From positions 254,990 to 318,989 of the forward strand of contig NZ_VFWZ01000009.1 in assembly GCF_006443095.1 (NCBI RefSeq): a DNA stretch of 64,000 nucleotides. Reading direction: 5' to 3'. The translations under genes and the position numbers were made by a program. The stretch comes from Aquimarina algicola (GTDB lineage Bacteria > Bacteroidota > Bacteroidia > Flavobacteriales > Flavobacteriaceae). Shown here piece by piece: positions 28,852 through 39,146 of this stretch. The notes beneath the pieces are model-generated. The model ran no database searches and had not been told where the DNA came from. It saw only the letters and a program-made list of their open reading frames with translations. Within the stretch, counting starts at the first letter, position 1; each line of letters starts with the position of its first letter.

Positions 28852-30141
28852 ATGATACCAACACTTGCCAAGCAACTAGAATCTTCTGCAGTTGATACTA
28901 AAATCTTGAAAAAGAAATACAAACCCATGCTTGCTTTGGCAAATGAATTAATTGGAGTAGTGCCCAATGCAGATCCAATTTTAGAAATATGGCCCATAGG
29001 TTTTAGAACATATAATCTCTTGATGCCTAATTTATTGGGCTTGCCTAGCTATCTATTGAAAAAAAAGTCATTAAAAAGTTTGGTAGGTTTAGCTACTTAC
29101 ATCTCTAGTAAAACAGCAAATTGCTCTTATTGTACAGCGCATAGTTGTTCTTTTGCCTTAAGAAGAGGATTAGATACAAAGGTAATTACTGGAGAACGAG
29201 AACTATCACAAAAGGAAAATGCGGTTATCGAATTTGCTTCATCATTATCTAGTATACCGGTTACTTTAACAAAAGAACGCTATAATGATTTTAGAAAACA
29301 TTTATCTGCTAAAGAAATAGAGAGAATCGTTTATTCTATTGGTTTGATGGGTTTTCTTAATAAGTTTATGGATGCAACAGGCATTACAATAGAGCAAAAT
29401 TCTTTACAAGATGTGGGTAAATTATTGTCATCAGATGGTTGGCAACCGGGAAAACATTTTGAAGGTTCATTTGATGCCTCTGAGATACAATCAAAACCTA
29501 TTCGACAAGATAGTTTCATGACTTTTTTACGAGTTTTAAAACATGCTCCCGGTGTCGTATTTCTTGAAAAAAAATGGACTAGAGGAGTTCCTGGTTCTTA
29601 TGCAAGAGCAAAAGTATATCTACAAAAACATACCGGATATACTTTTCCTATATTAAAAAATATTAAGAACAGAAAAATTCTAAAAGCGATAACGACTGTT
29701 ATTAAAATCAATCTAGATAAAGAAACTACACAATTAGGGTTAAGAGTCAAATATTTACTGAGTGTAGTATATTTTAAAACTGTGCAAAATGAAGTCTTAA
29801 GCAAGGACTCGCAGATGATAATCATGAAAAAAATACCTAATGTAGGAACAGATACTATAAAAAGGATAGAGAGAATAGGCACAGCTAAAATCCCTAAAAA
29901 TGCTAATTATTGTAGAGCGTTATTATCAGACCTTTCTTCTAGTACTTGTTTGACAAAAGAAGAAGCTGCAGCAATTATTTTGGCAAGAGCAATGTCTGAT
30001 AGCCCTGCAGAAGTAAGTGAAATTATTTTAAAAGAAATATCACCATTATTAACTCCTGAAAGTATTGTAGAATTGGGGGTTTGGATTTCTATCCAACAAC
30101 TGTTTCATCGTTTGGATAGTTTTTATCGAATCGCTAATTGA
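28852..30141 (+). CDS. AhpD/carboxymuconolactone-decarboxylase-like protein
   Basis: 429 residues, no signal peptide. The segment TANCSYCTAHSCSFALRRG has the CxxC plus His arrangement of AhpD-like alkylhydroperoxidase domains (about residue 87 onwards). The C-terminal half has a second, more diverged helical domain (NYCRALLSDL.. EEAAAIILARAMSD) without CxxC. Family members reduce peroxides or decarboxylate lactones; which one is not clear. It is divergent from the blaI-like operon and may share its operator region. Confidence 0.72.
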   Translation: MIPTLAKQLESSAVDTKILKKKYKPMLALANELIGVVPNADPILEIWPIGFRTYNLLMPNLLGLPSYLLKKKSLKSLVGLATYISSKTANCSYCTAHSCSFALRRGLDTKVITGERELSQKENAVIEFASSLSSIPVTLTKERYNDFRKHLSAKEIERIVYSIGLMGFLNKFMDATGITIEQNSLQDVGKLLSSDGWQPGKHFEGSFDASEIQSKPIRQDSFMTFLRVLKHAPGVVFLEKKWTRGVPGSYARAKVYLQKHTGYTFPILKNIKNRKILKAITTVIKINLDKETTQLGLRVKYLLSVVYFKTVQNEVLSKDSQMIIMKKIPNVGTDTIKRIERIGTAKIPKNANYCRALLSDLSSSTCLTKEEAAAIILARAMSDSPAEVSEIILKEISPLLTPESIVELGVWISIQQLFHRLDSFYRIAN

Positions 30142-30176
30142 TCATTGATTTTTTAATGAATTTCCATAGCAAAACT

Positions 30177-31112
30177 TTAAAATGGTAAATTTTTGAGATC
30201 TACATTTCCGCCAGAAAGGATGATGCCTATTTTTGTATTTTCAAATCGTTGCTTTTCTTTTAATAAAGCAGCAAATGGTACAGCACAAGAAGGTTCGATA
30301 ATGATTTTCATACGTTCCCAAATGAGTTGCATTGCAGATATGATTTCATCTTCTTCAACTCTTATGATCTCATCAACATAATTTTTGATAATAGGAAAAT
30401 TAATGTCTCCGAGTTGTGTTTTTAAGCCATCGGCAATTGTATTTGTTGTGCTATTGGTTTCTATTTTTCCACTTTTAAGGGATCTGTAAGCGTCATCGAC
30501 CTCAAAAGGTTCTCCGCCAATTACGGTGCAATCAGTACCATAAAAATGTGCCGCAAGAGCAGTTCCGGCTACTAAACCACCACCACCAACAGGGGTAAAT
30601 ATGTATTCTAGATAAGGATGTTCTTCAAGTAATTCTATAGCCGCAGTGCCTTGCCCCAGAATTACATCCAAGTCATTAGAAGGATGTAAAAATGTGGCTT
30701 TTTTTTCTGTTTGAATTTTGAAAGCTGTTTGTTCACGATCTTGAAGAGTAGGTGGACATTCGATGATTTCACCTCCGTACCCTTTTACAGCATCTTTTTT
30801 TACCTGTGGAGCTGTTGATGGCATTACTATGTATGCTTTTACATCAAGGCTTTTGGCAGCCAAAGATAATGCTTGAGCAAAGTTACCCGAAGAATGTGTA
30901 ACCACTCCATGAGATTTCTGAATGTCTGATAACTTTGAAATAGCACTTGCTGCTCCTCTCATTTTGAAAGCTCCCATTCTTTGAAAATTTTCACATTTAA
31001 AGAATATTTGAGCCCCTGAGATATTGTTGAGTAGGGTAGAAGTAAGTACAGGTGTTCTGTGAATGTATTTTTTGATTCTTTGATGACAATCTTGTAATTC
31101 TTTTTTAGTCAT
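30177..31112 (-). CDS. PLP-dependent threonine/serine dehydratase (or serine racemase-like)
   Basis: 311 residues, fold-type II PLP enzyme. The lysine for the PLP Schiff base is in NFQRMGAFKMRGA (about residue 50), with the phosphate loop SSGNFAQALS and the glycine-rich GGGGLVAG near residue 180. It ends with CAVPFAALL and ILSGGNVDL as in serine/threonine dehydratases. There is no C-terminal ACT domain, so it is a short catabolic type or a serine racemase. The neighbouring spermidine-synthase-like gene ends 12 bp upstream on the same strand. Confidence 0.87.
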   Translation of the reverse strand: MTKKELQDCHQRIKKYIHRTPVLTSTLLNNISGAQIFFKCENFQRMGAFKMRGAASAISKLSDIQKSHGVVTHSSGNFAQALSLAAKSLDVKAYIVMPSTAPQVKKDAVKGYGGEIIECPPTLQDREQTAFKIQTEKKATFLHPSNDLDVILGQGTAAIELLEEHPYLEYIFTPVGGGGLVAGTALAAHFYGTDCTVIGGEPFEVDDAYRSLKSGKIETNSTTNTIADGLKTQLGDINFPIIKNYVDEIIRVEEDEIISAMQLIWERMKIIIEPSCAVPFAALLKEKQRFENTKIGIILSGGNVDLKNLPF

Positions 31113-31123
31113 GTTGCTTAAGT

Positions 31124-31780
31124 TTAAAGAATTTTTCCAATTAGTAAAGTGTTAGCACCTTGTACTTTGTTGTATTGATCAAAAGTGATTTGAGTTTTAA
31201 AAGTAGATATTAGTGTATCTACTTTAGTATTGTTTTTTAGATTAATACCGGCATTAAATATGACATAACCTTCCTTGTTTACCAATGATAATGTTTGTTT
31301 CCAAAACGTATGGGTGTAGAATGGTTCAGGGACTTTGTTATCGATAAAAATATCAACAATGATGAGATCAAATTTTTTGTTACAGTTATGTATATATGAT
31401 AAAGCATCTTCACAGATGATTTCTAAATTATTGAGATTTTTAATTTTAAATTCATCGATCGCAATGTCTATAACTACTTGATCAATTTCTAAAGCAGTAA
31501 TTTTTCCTTTATGTTCAAATGTATTTCTTAAAGACGATATGACACTTCCTCCACCTAATCCTAAAAGTAAAATATCACTTGTAGAGGAAATATTAATTTT
31601 TGTAAGACCATAGTGAAGTAATTTTTGAAGTGTTCCGTAGGAATAATTTGCATTTTGACTATCAAGTACTTTTTTCCCATTCATCCAGGTAACTTCAAGT
31701 GTGCCATTTATTGTAGACTTGATCTCTTTGGTAATCGGCCATACATAGCTAATGATTTTAGATATTATTTTTTTTTGCAT
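31124..31780 (-). CDS. Spermidine synthase-like methyltransferase-fold protein
   Basis: 218 residues. Class I Rossmann core: ILLLGLGGGSVISSL (glycine-rich SAM/dcSAM loop), ALEIDQVVIDIA (acidic loop after strand 2) and FDLIIVDIFIDNKVPEPFYT. This is the spermidine synthase/SpeE-like organisation, but the protein is short and lacks the usual N-terminal strand domain, so it may not make spermidine. It is encoded just before the dehydratase gene on the same strand. Role unknown. Confidence 0.75.
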   Translation of the reverse strand: MQKKIISKIISYVWPITKEIKSTINGTLEVTWMNGKKVLDSQNANYSYGTLQKLLHYGLTKINISSTSDILLLGLGGGSVISSLRNTFEHKGKITALEIDQVVIDIAIDEFKIKNLNNLEIICEDALSYIHNCNKKFDLIIVDIFIDNKVPEPFYTHTFWKQTLSLVNKEGYVIFNAGINLKNNTKVDTLISTFKTQITFDQYNKVQGANTLLIGKIL

Positions 31781-31850
31781 GTTACTTTTACAGATCTATT
31801 ACCATTAAGAAATATTTCTATTAAAACTGTTTTAGCAATATCTATATATT

Positions 31851-32177
31851 TCACTTTATACCCATTTTTTGATGTATTGCCTTTTGTATGGTTTTTCGTT
31901 TCTGTACCACAAATTTTTCTATCTGGTTATTTTGTAATATTATTTTTAACCCATTAGGGATGATTCCTAAAGTATTGCTCAGTTCGATTGTTTTAATGTT
32001 GGAATAGTCTATAACTAATTGATGATTTTGAATATTGAAATTATGAGACTTAAACACTATTCTTTTATTTGTAACAAAAAGTTTTCCCCCAACTCCTTCT
32101 ATACCAACAAAGTGATTTGCGGGAACAGCAAATTCTATAATTTCATCTTCTAATACATCTAGTTTTACAGTAAACAT
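31851..32177 (-). CDS. Small GRAM/PH-domain-like protein
   Basis: 108 residues. The segment GGKLFVTNKRIVFKSH in mid-protein is the strand-turn-strand signature of bacterial GRAM/PH-like domains, with the following I-rich strands (SNIKTIELSNTLG). No signal peptide or membrane helix. The function is unknown; it is possibly a lipid- or protein-binding module. It follows dnaN by about 145 bp, with a terminator between them. Confidence 0.65.
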   Translation of the reverse strand: MFTVKLDVLEDEIIEFAVPANHFVGIEGVGGKLFVTNKRIVFKSHNFNIQNHQLVIDYSNIKTIELSNTLGIIPNGLKIILQNNQIEKFVVQKRKTIQKAIHQKMGIK

Positions 32178-32263
32178 CTTTTAAGTTTATGTTTTCTCAA
32201 AGATATACAAAATTACACCTTGATATTGATATAATGCTCTTGGGTTATGTACTTTAAACCAAA

Positions 32264-32298
32264 AAATCCAATATTACAAAAGCAGTAATATTGGATTT
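32264..32298 (-). terminator. Rho-independent terminator of dnaN
   Basis: A perfect 14-bp stem AAATCCAATATTAC / GTAATATTGGATTT (32264-32277, 32285-32298) with a 7-nt loop. Read on the minus strand it ends in a T run. Confidence 0.85.
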
Positions 32299-32321
32299 AA
32301 AATGGTTAGTTATTTGGTAAT

Positions 32322-33440
32322 TTAGTTATTTAGCATCACCGGCATTACCAACATGGTGATATGTTCTCCTTCGTCTAATCCATCTGTAGGGGTTAAAATC
32401 CCTGCTCTATTAGGTAAAGACATTTCTAATTGTACATCGTCTGCATTAAGATTGTTTAGCATTTCACTCAAAAAACGAGAATTAAATCCTATTTGCATGT
32501 CATCTCCATGATAATCACAAGTAAGACGCTCATCTGCTTTGTTAGAATAATCAATATCTTCTGCAGAGATATTTAATTCTGCTCCTGCAATTTTTAAACG
32601 GATTTGATGCGTAGTTTTATTTGAGAAGATAGAAACTCTTCGTACAGAATTTAAAAATTGATTACGAGCTATTGTAAGTTTATTAGGGTTTTCTTTTGGG
32701 ATTACCGCTTCATAGTTCGGATATTTTCCATCGATGAGTCTACAAATAAGTTGTGTTTCATCAAAAGAAAACTTTGCATTAGAATCGTTGTATTCGATCA
32801 AGACGTCACTATCACTTCCTGCAAGGATTCCTTTAAGGAGGTTAAGTGGTTTTTTGGGCATTATAAATTCTGCCGATTGCGAGGCTTGTATATCTTCACG
32901 AGTATATTTTACCAGTTTATGGGCATCTGTAGCTACAAATGTCAATCCTTCTGTCGAAAACTGAAAGAATACACCGCTCATTACAGGTCTCAAATCATCA
33001 TTTCCTGTTGCAAAAATAGTCTTGCTTACAGCAGTTGCAAGTACATCTCCCAAAATGTTTGTCGAAGAGGGATCTTCTAATTCTACAGCTTTCGGAAATT
33101 CTTCTCCATCAGCGTATGCCAGTGCATATTTACCGTGATTAGAACTGATCTCGACTGTATTATTTGGAGCAACAACAAATGTAAGCGGTTGCTCAGGAAA
33201 TGTTTTCAGAGTTTCTAATAATAGTTTTGCCGGTACGGCTATTGTTCCCTGATCATCAGATTCTACTTCTAACTTTGCAGACATGGTAGTTTCGAGATCA
33301 GAAGCAGAAACAGTTAAGCTATTGCTATCCAATTCGAATAAAAAATTATCTAGAATCGGTAATGTGTTACTGTTGCTAATTACCCCTCCTAATACCTGTA
33401 ATTGTTTAAGTAAGTAAGAGCTGGATACTATAAATTTCAT
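32322..33440 (-). CDS. dnaN: DNA polymerase III beta sliding clamp
   Basis: 372 residues, full length. Three repeated clamp domains are visible: the N-terminal segment MKFIVSSSYLLKQLQ, central LKGILAGSDSDVLIEYNDSNAKFSFD, and the C-terminal hydrophobic-cleft ending LVMPVMLNN. It encircles DNA and holds the replicative polymerase. It is not beside dnaA or recF here. The 295-bp upstream gap (33441-33735) shows a CAAATATA (-7-like on the minus strand) at 33511-33518 without a clear -33 partner. Confidence 0.97.
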   Translation of the reverse strand: MKFIVSSSYLLKQLQVLGGVISNSNTLPILDNFLFELDSNSLTVSASDLETTMSAKLEVESDDQGTIAVPAKLLLETLKTFPEQPLTFVVAPNNTVEISSNHGKYALAYADGEEFPKAVELEDPSSTNILGDVLATAVSKTIFATGNDDLRPVMSGVFFQFSTEGLTFVATDAHKLVKYTREDIQASQSAEFIMPKKPLNLLKGILAGSDSDVLIEYNDSNAKFSFDETQLICRLIDGKYPNYEAVIPKENPNKLTIARNQFLNSVRRVSIFSNKTTHQIRLKIAGAELNISAEDIDYSNKADERLTCDYHGDDMQIGFNSRFLSEMLNNLNADDVQLEMSLPNRAGILTPTDGLDEGEHITMLVMPVMLNN

Positions 33441-33735
33441 CTGTATTGCTTTATTGTTTTTTTAATTGTTGGCTTCAACAAGCTGAATACACTATTTAAA
33501 CAGCTATCCGCAAATATAATTGTAATCTATTTGGATTTTGGTATTGGTAAAACCATAGTTATTAACAAACCTAAAAGAGTTATCAAGTAAGATGTTGATG
33601 ATTTTGCCGTATATGCCTTTTGGCGCAGACCTGTAATGTATCCTTAATTTATAGTATTTTTTTTAATTAATCACTAAAATTTCTCAACATGTCATAGCAA
33701 TAATATCAAAGTTATGATGTGATATGACTACTTAA

Positions 33736-34314
33736 TTATTGATCATTTTTTGGTTCTATTAATGTATCTGTATAATGCGCTTTGTGCTTTGATTGAGAAA
33801 AACGTTTTGCATTATATGCTGTAGATTTTCCTTTTGGTATTGATAAACTTTCCCATCGCTTATCGGCAATCATTTTTCCTATAAATACAATTTGCCCGAT
33901 ATGATAGGAGTAATGTGCTAGTTGTCTATTTATAGCTTCTGTAACGGTATGTTCTACATTACGAATATAAATCGGTTGCTCAAAGTTATCTTTATTGATT
34001 GTTTTTAAAGCAGCAAATAAACAATCCCAACCTTCATTCCATTTTTCTAGGAGTTCTTGCTTGGTTTTAATATCATTTTCAAATTCTGTATCACGTTCTC
34101 GCCATTCTTTTTCTCCATCAGTAGTCAAAAAATCGATCCATCGAGATCGCATATTACCCCATAAATGTTTTATAATAATTGCAATACTATTGCTATTGTC
34201 ATTATATTGCCAAAAAAGTTTTCCTTCCGGTACTTGATCTATTGTTTTTTCGCCTAATTGTTTATAATAAGCAAACTGTTTTTGAATTCCTTCTATATAT
34301 AAAATTGTATTCAT
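33736..34314 (-). CDS. DinB-like DUF1572 family protein
   Basis: 192 residues. Four-helix-bundle DinB-superfamily protein of the DUF1572 type: NSIAIIIKHLWGNMRSRW (first metal His), WNEGWDCLFAALK, and HYSYHIGQIVFIGKM (the other His ligands). Family members bind a metal; their reaction is unknown, though the superfamily includes thiol-dependent transferases. Monocistronic. Divergent from the histidine kinase gene. Confidence 0.85.
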   Translation of the reverse strand: MNTILYIEGIQKQFAYYKQLGEKTIDQVPEGKLFWQYNDNSNSIAIIIKHLWGNMRSRWIDFLTTDGEKEWRERDTEFENDIKTKQELLEKWNEGWDCLFAALKTINKDNFEQPIYIRNVEHTVTEAINRQLAHYSYHIGQIVFIGKMIADKRWESLSIPKGKSTAYNAKRFSQSKHKAHYTDTLIEPKNDQ

Positions 34315-34477
34315 AATGATTCTGCTTTATTCTTAAAGATAAGAGTTTTTCAATAATTAACTTGTTAGCGAGGATAGAAGCTTTGTTATAATTTTCTTGT
34401 GCTTGTTATCATTTAGATGTAAATTCATTTCTATATTTATGATCATAGTAAAATAAGATTATTCATATCACCTACAT

Positions 34478-36436
34478 ATGCCCACATCTACATCTTTATA
34501 CTCTGTTATTGTATACGTTTTGTTTATGGCGAGTAATGTTGCTTATACACAAAGTAGAATAGAAGATCAACTCATGACTATTAATGATGAGCGTGAACAG
34601 CTTAAAAAAGCAGAATCTTATGTATTAGTAGAAGAGCAACGCAAAGAAGCGTTTGAGATTGGGCAAGATGTATTGAAAAAAACACAAAATTTATTGAATA
34701 AAGCTAGAGCAAATAATGTTTTGGCCTCTTATCACTACTTTAAATATGATACTGATTCTGCATTCTTCTATGCAAAAAAAGGTGTCGAATTGATTAAAGA
34801 TAAACAAGATTCATCATCATTAAAATTATTATCATCTTTTTACTTAAGGCTTTCACATGCTTCCAGAGATAAAGGGTTAATCGAAGATAGTAAGAAATGG
34901 GCGTTAAAAGGTATTGAGATTGAAGAAAATGGTAATAATTTTGGATATTTGGATAGGCATTTGTCAAATCTAGCAATCATATACAGACTTACAGGTGATG
35001 TTCCTAAAGCGTTAGAGATTTTTGAATCTGCTTTAAAATATAAAGAGGTTCCTAACTACTATAGTTCGATTGGTCTTTGCTATTTAGAGTTAAAAAATTA
35101 TAAACAAGCAATTTTTTATCATAATAAATCACTTGATCTTTATAAAGCAAACAAAAATAACCGAAACCAGGCAGTAGCATTGCTAAATATTGGAGTTGTA
35201 TATCTTAATATGTATCATGACGATAAAGCGCTTACTTATTTCAATAAGTCTTTGGCAATTGCAAAAGAATATGAATATCCTCTTATTATCTTAAATAACA
35301 AAATCAATATTGGTGAGATTTTAAAAGAAAGAAAAGAATTTAGAAAAGCTAAGAAAAATTATAAAGAAATATTATCTATAGCCCAAGCATCAGGGCACTT
35401 CAAACAACAATTGTTTGCCTATAAGAAGTTGAAAGAAATAGCTTTAGAAGAAAAACAATATAAAGCAGCCTTAACATATACAGAGCAAAAAAATAAACTA
35501 AATGATTCTATTACTACATTACAAAAAAATGAAGAGATTGCTAAGTTAGAAGTAGAATATGAGACTCTGAAAAAAGAGAAAGAAATATCGGTTTTAAAAA
35601 AAAATCAAGAGCTCAAAGAACTTGAAATAAAAAAGGAACAGTTACAAAAAAGAACAGTCTTATATGCATTCGTTATTATACTAATCCCTTTGATTGGGTT
35701 GTTGTTTTTGTATTATCAAAAATTAAAAAATCAAAATCTGCTCAATAAAAAACAAAAGGAGATTAGTGAACAAAAAATAGATGCATTAATAAGAAATCAA
35801 GAATTAAAACTAATCAAAAATTCGATTCAGGTTCAAAATAAAGAAAGAAAACGAATTGCTCAAGAGTTGCATGATAGGATAGGAGGGAACCTGGCTGCTA
35901 TAAAACTTCAGTTTGAAGCTTCAAAAAATGATTTAGATAATTTAAGCGATGTATATAATCAATTAGATGATACTTATGAGCAGGTAAGGGTACTTTCTCA
36001 TGAACTTATTCCTAAGAAATTTAACCATAGCAATTTTATACAATTAGTAAAAGAGTATATGCACAATATAGGAAAAGCCAGTAAATTGAATATCAATATC
36101 TCTACGTATCAAGAGGACAAGATCAATGAAATGGATGTGCTTTTTCAAAATGAATTGTTTTCTGTATTTCAGGAACTTATTACCAATACGATCAAACATG
36201 CCAGTGCAAGTGTTGTTGAAATTCAAATAGAGTTTATTAGAAATAGTATCAATGTTCTTTTTGAAGATAATGGGAAAGGGTTTGATATCTCTACGATGCC
36301 GTTAGGTATTGGTTTATCTAATATTAAACATCGAATACAAAAGTTATCCGGTTATATTGATATTAACTCCAATCCTAAAATAGGAACAGTAATCAGTATA
36401 GAAATACCGATCCTGAAACATAAAAGTTTAATTTGA
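34478..36436 (+). CDS. TPR sensor histidine kinase (HisKA_3/NarL type)
   Basis: 652 residues. Signal/anchor at residues 1-25, then tetratricopeptide repeats about 60-330 (periplasmic sensor), a coiled coil, one membrane helix about 397-417 (TVLYAFVIILIPLIGLLFLYY), the HisKA_3 motif ERKRIAQELHDRIGGNLAA with phospho-accepting His465, and a HATPase domain (LITNTIKHA, FEDNGKGFD, GIGLSNIKHR) at the C-terminus. Such kinases usually pair with a LuxR-type regulator; none lies next to it, so it is an orphan here. The signal is unknown. Confidence 0.93.
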   Translation: MPTSTSLYSVIVYVLFMASNVAYTQSRIEDQLMTINDEREQLKKAESYVLVEEQRKEAFEIGQDVLKKTQNLLNKARANNVLASYHYFKYDTDSAFFYAKKGVELIKDKQDSSSLKLLSSFYLRLSHASRDKGLIEDSKKWALKGIEIEENGNNFGYLDRHLSNLAIIYRLTGDVPKALEIFESALKYKEVPNYYSSIGLCYLELKNYKQAIFYHNKSLDLYKANKNNRNQAVALLNIGVVYLNMYHDDKALTYFNKSLAIAKEYEYPLIILNNKINIGEILKERKEFRKAKKNYKEILSIAQASGHFKQQLFAYKKLKEIALEEKQYKAALTYTEQKNKLNDSITTLQKNEEIAKLEVEYETLKKEKEISVLKKNQELKELEIKKEQLQKRTVLYAFVIILIPLIGLLFLYYQKLKNQNLLNKKQKEISEQKIDALIRNQELKLIKNSIQVQNKERKRIAQELHDRIGGNLAAIKLQFEASKNDLDNLSDVYNQLDDTYEQVRVLSHELIPKKFNHSNFIQLVKEYMHNIGKASKLNINISTYQEDKINEMDVLFQNELFSVFQELITNTIKHASASVVEIQIEFIRNSINVLFEDNGKGFDISTMPLGIGLSNIKHRIQKLSGYIDINSNPKIGTVISIEIPILKHKSLI

Positions 36437-36583
36437 TATAGATTAAAAGTATTAGGTCACACTAAGAAAAAGTATAACTTTTAAACTTAAATTGATTATT
36501 CTATAAATATTTTTTCAATAATTAGGTAGGGTGTATATGATGATAAACGTTTTATAATTAGAATCATACATCACACTTAGAAC

Positions 36584-36937
36584 ATGAAAAATTTCACTTT
36601 TATCATGGTTGTAATGGGGCTTATTACAACTTCATGTACGAATACCAAAGATATTGTAGAAAACGAATTTTCTGATGATATCGAGGTAGCAGATCATCAA
36701 ACTGTTTTAGAATATCCTTTAGAAATTACAGATTCTAAAACAACAGAAAAAATCTTGACGATTATTTTAGAATATACCAATGAACCGTTATCGTCGATTG
36801 CATTATCAAGAATATTTCTTACGGAAGAGTTTCAGTATAATTGGAAATTTTTGAATGTTAAAACCGGTGAACGATATACAGCTGAAGCGAGTGGTATTTT
36901 TGATAATGTAAAAATTTTGAAAACAAAATTGAATTAA
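36584..36937 (+). CDS. Small lipoprotein of unknown function
   Basis: 117 residues. Lipoprotein signal ending GLITTSC. The rest (EYPLEITDSKTTEKI, WKFLNVKTGERYTAE) looks like a short beta-rich protein; not recognised. It is 147 bp downstream of the histidine kinase and convergent with btuC. Confidence 0.6.
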   Translation: MKNFTFIMVVMGLITTSCTNTKDIVENEFSDDIEVADHQTVLEYPLEITDSKTTEKILTIILEYTNEPLSSIALSRIFLTEEFQYNWKFLNVKTGERYTAEASGIFDNVKILKTKLN

Positions 36938-36971
36938 ATATCTCAATTCATAGTTATACTATTGTTTGCTT

Positions 36972-38003
36972 TTAGAATAACATTTTGCGTTTGCGTACTA
37001 GTAACCATATCACTACCGGAGCGCCAACGAGAGAGGTAATAGCATTAATTGGTAATGTATATTCGCTAGAAGGCAGTTGAGAAATCGTATCACAAATCAG
37101 CATAAGAATACTACCGGAGAGTAATACTGCTGGAATAAGTATTTTGTGGTTAGAAGTATGGAATACTTGTCTAGTAAGATGTGGTATGGCCAAACCTATA
37201 AAAGCAATAGGTCCTGCAAACGCGGTAATACTGCCCGCTAGTAGCCCTGTTGCCATAATGATAAGAAAACGACTCATTTTCACGTTCATGCCAAGACTAC
37301 GCGCATAGTTCTCACCCAATAATAGCGTATTTAGAGATTTTATTGCCAAAACAGATAAAAGTATTCCCAAGACATAAATACTAAAAAAGATAAGCAGATC
37401 GTACCAAGATAAATTGCCCAAACTACCAAAACCCCAAAAAATATATTGTTGTAATTGTCCTGCAGGAGCAAAGTAAGAGAGCACACTTACAATAGCAGCA
37501 GTAATGCTGCCAAACATTAATCCAATAACAAGAATAGCCATAGTATCTCTTACCTTTGCAGATACCCCCATTACCGCTATCAAAACCAGAATACAACCAA
37601 GGCTTGCAGCGATAATTGACGCCCATTTTGATCCCAAAAATGGTATAGTGACAGATAGAGATAGCGCACTGCCCATGATTAAAATAGAGACTCCAAGACT
37701 TGCTCCAGATGTGATACCTAATACAAAAGGTCCTGCTAAAGGATTTCTAAAAAGAGTCTGCATTAATAATCCTGATGCTCCCAAACCACTACCTACTAAT
37801 ATTGCAGTTATAGCTTTTGGTAAACGATAATCAACTATAATCAATCTCCATGATTCTTTTTCTACAGGGCCACCTACAAGACTACTTAGTGTATCTACCC
37901 AGGGGATAATTACCGATCCTAAGCTAATATTTACAATAAAGCAAATACATAACAACAAGGAGATGCCTAAAAAAACTTTTTTATATGAAGTGTTTGGGGC
38001 CAA
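36972..38003 (-). CDS. btuC: Cobalamin ABC transporter permease (FecCD/BtuC family)
   Basis: 343 residues, about ten membrane helices. FecCD-family features: RLPKAITAILVGSGLGASGLLMQTLFRNPLAGPFVLG (an LxxPxxLG-like stretch), GEN-type loop LLLGENYARSLG, and the late GPIAFIGLAIPHLTRQ contacting the ATPase. Context decides the substrate: the btuF gene abuts it directly upstream (no spacing) and cob genes follow in the same direction. It is the last gene of the minus-strand series, and no ATPase gene follows. Confidence 0.9.
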   Translation of the reverse strand: MAPNTSYKKVFLGISLLLCICFIVNISLGSVIIPWVDTLSSLVGGPVEKESWRLIIVDYRLPKAITAILVGSGLGASGLLMQTLFRNPLAGPFVLGITSGASLGVSILIMGSALSLSVTIPFLGSKWASIIAASLGCILVLIAVMGVSAKVRDTMAILVIGLMFGSITAAIVSVLSYFAPAGQLQQYIFWGFGSLGNLSWYDLLIFFSIYVLGILLSVLAIKSLNTLLLGENYARSLGMNVKMSRFLIIMATGLLAGSITAFAGPIAFIGLAIPHLTRQVFHTSNHKILIPAVLLSGSILMLICDTISQLPSSEYTLPINAITSLVGAPVVIWLLVRKRKMLF

Positions 38004-39146
38004 TTATTCAAGTTTTTCAAAAAAATAAAAATTATAATCCGGTAAAAGTTCAGGATGCGCGATTTTGATCATATCTTTTAGAATAAGATCGGGACGCATA
38101 GGACCTAATTCATAATAAATCAATCCACCTGTAGCTCCTGTTCTTAACGCAGAAGAATATACGGTTTTATTTTTAAATGCTTCAAATAATTCATAACGAG
38201 GATTTTGCTCTTTCAATTCTTCTATTGATTTTGCGTTCCCCGCTCCAATCCATAATGTTGCGTGTTGCCCTTTTTCTAATACATTTTCAAAATTAAGAGA
38301 AAGGCTTCCTGATGTTTTAGAATCTGCCCATAAATACTTTGTATTTGCATCTTTAAAAAATTGTGCGACATAACTTTTTCCTCCCGGGATGTACCATATG
38401 TCTTTAAACATGTTACCGGATAATATTGTAGGTGTTTTTGATACGTTTTGCGCTAATAATGAAGCCGTAGTATATTCTTTTTTAATATCTTGAAAAATAC
38501 TATCAGCTTTGGCTTCTTTACCAAAAAATGCAGAAATAAATTTAATCCACTCTGCTCGTCCCAGTGGGTGTTGCTCCATCCATGATCCATTCATAGCAAC
38601 TGGTATTCCTGTTTTTTGAATCAGATCATAGGCTTTGATATCACCTGATGATGAAAACCCTATTACGAGTTCAGGGTCGAGTTCTAGGATGATTTCAGTA
38701 TTAAGGCTATGTGCTTCTCCTAATTCTTTAATACTGCCATTATCAATCAAAGCCCTTGTTTTTTCTGAAGAAATATAATCTGTATGAGGAAACCCAACAA
38801 GTTTATGCTCAAGCCCCAAAGCTTCTAACATAGGAATATCTGTTGTAGATGTAACGATCATCCTATCAATAGGAACCTGTATAAACACAGTATGCGTATC
38901 ATTTGTACTAAAGGGTTGTGCCGTGCCTTTTGGATGTAAAATATAGCGTAGTTCCTGTTTTGCTTTTGGCCAAGGGGTAGAAACGATAACTTCTTTATAT
39001 CCTTTTTGACTTTTAATGGTAAGTCCTTTGGCATACTCAATATTTTGTGGAGCCATATACATGACCGTAAGATCAGTTGGCTTGACTTCTTTTTTGCAAG
39101 AGATACAAATCAGAAATAAAGAAATTGTGATAATAAGATTGCGCAT
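38004..39146 (-). CDS. btuF: Cobalamin ABC transporter substrate-binding lipoprotein
   Basis: The start at 39146 (MRNLIITISLFLICISC) gives a better lipoprotein signal than the upstream ATG. 380 residues. Periplasmic-binding fold of the TroA/BtuF class: PIDRMIVTSTTDIPMLEALG, HTDYISSEKTRALIDNGSIKELGE, LDPELVIGFSSSGDIKAYDLIQKTGIPVAM. The Cys anchors it in the membrane, presenting corrinoid to BtuC. It abuts btuC. Other FecCD-type substrates (siderophores) are possible from sequence alone, but the surrounding cob genes point to B12. Confidence 0.88.
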   Translation of the reverse strand: MRNLIITISLFLICISCKKEVKPTDLTVMYMAPQNIEYAKGLTIKSQKGYKEVIVSTPWPKAKQELRYILHPKGTAQPFSTNDTHTVFIQVPIDRMIVTSTTDIPMLEALGLEHKLVGFPHTDYISSEKTRALIDNGSIKELGEAHSLNTEIILELDPELVIGFSSSGDIKAYDLIQKTGIPVAMNGSWMEQHPLGRAEWIKFISAFFGKEAKADSIFQDIKKEYTTASLLAQNVSKTPTILSGNMFKDIWYIPGGKSYVAQFFKDANTKYLWADSKTSGSLSLNFENVLEKGQHATLWIGAGNAKSIEELKEQNPRYELFEAFKNKTVYSSALRTGATGGLIYYELGPMRPDLILKDMIKIAHPELLPDYNFYFFEKLE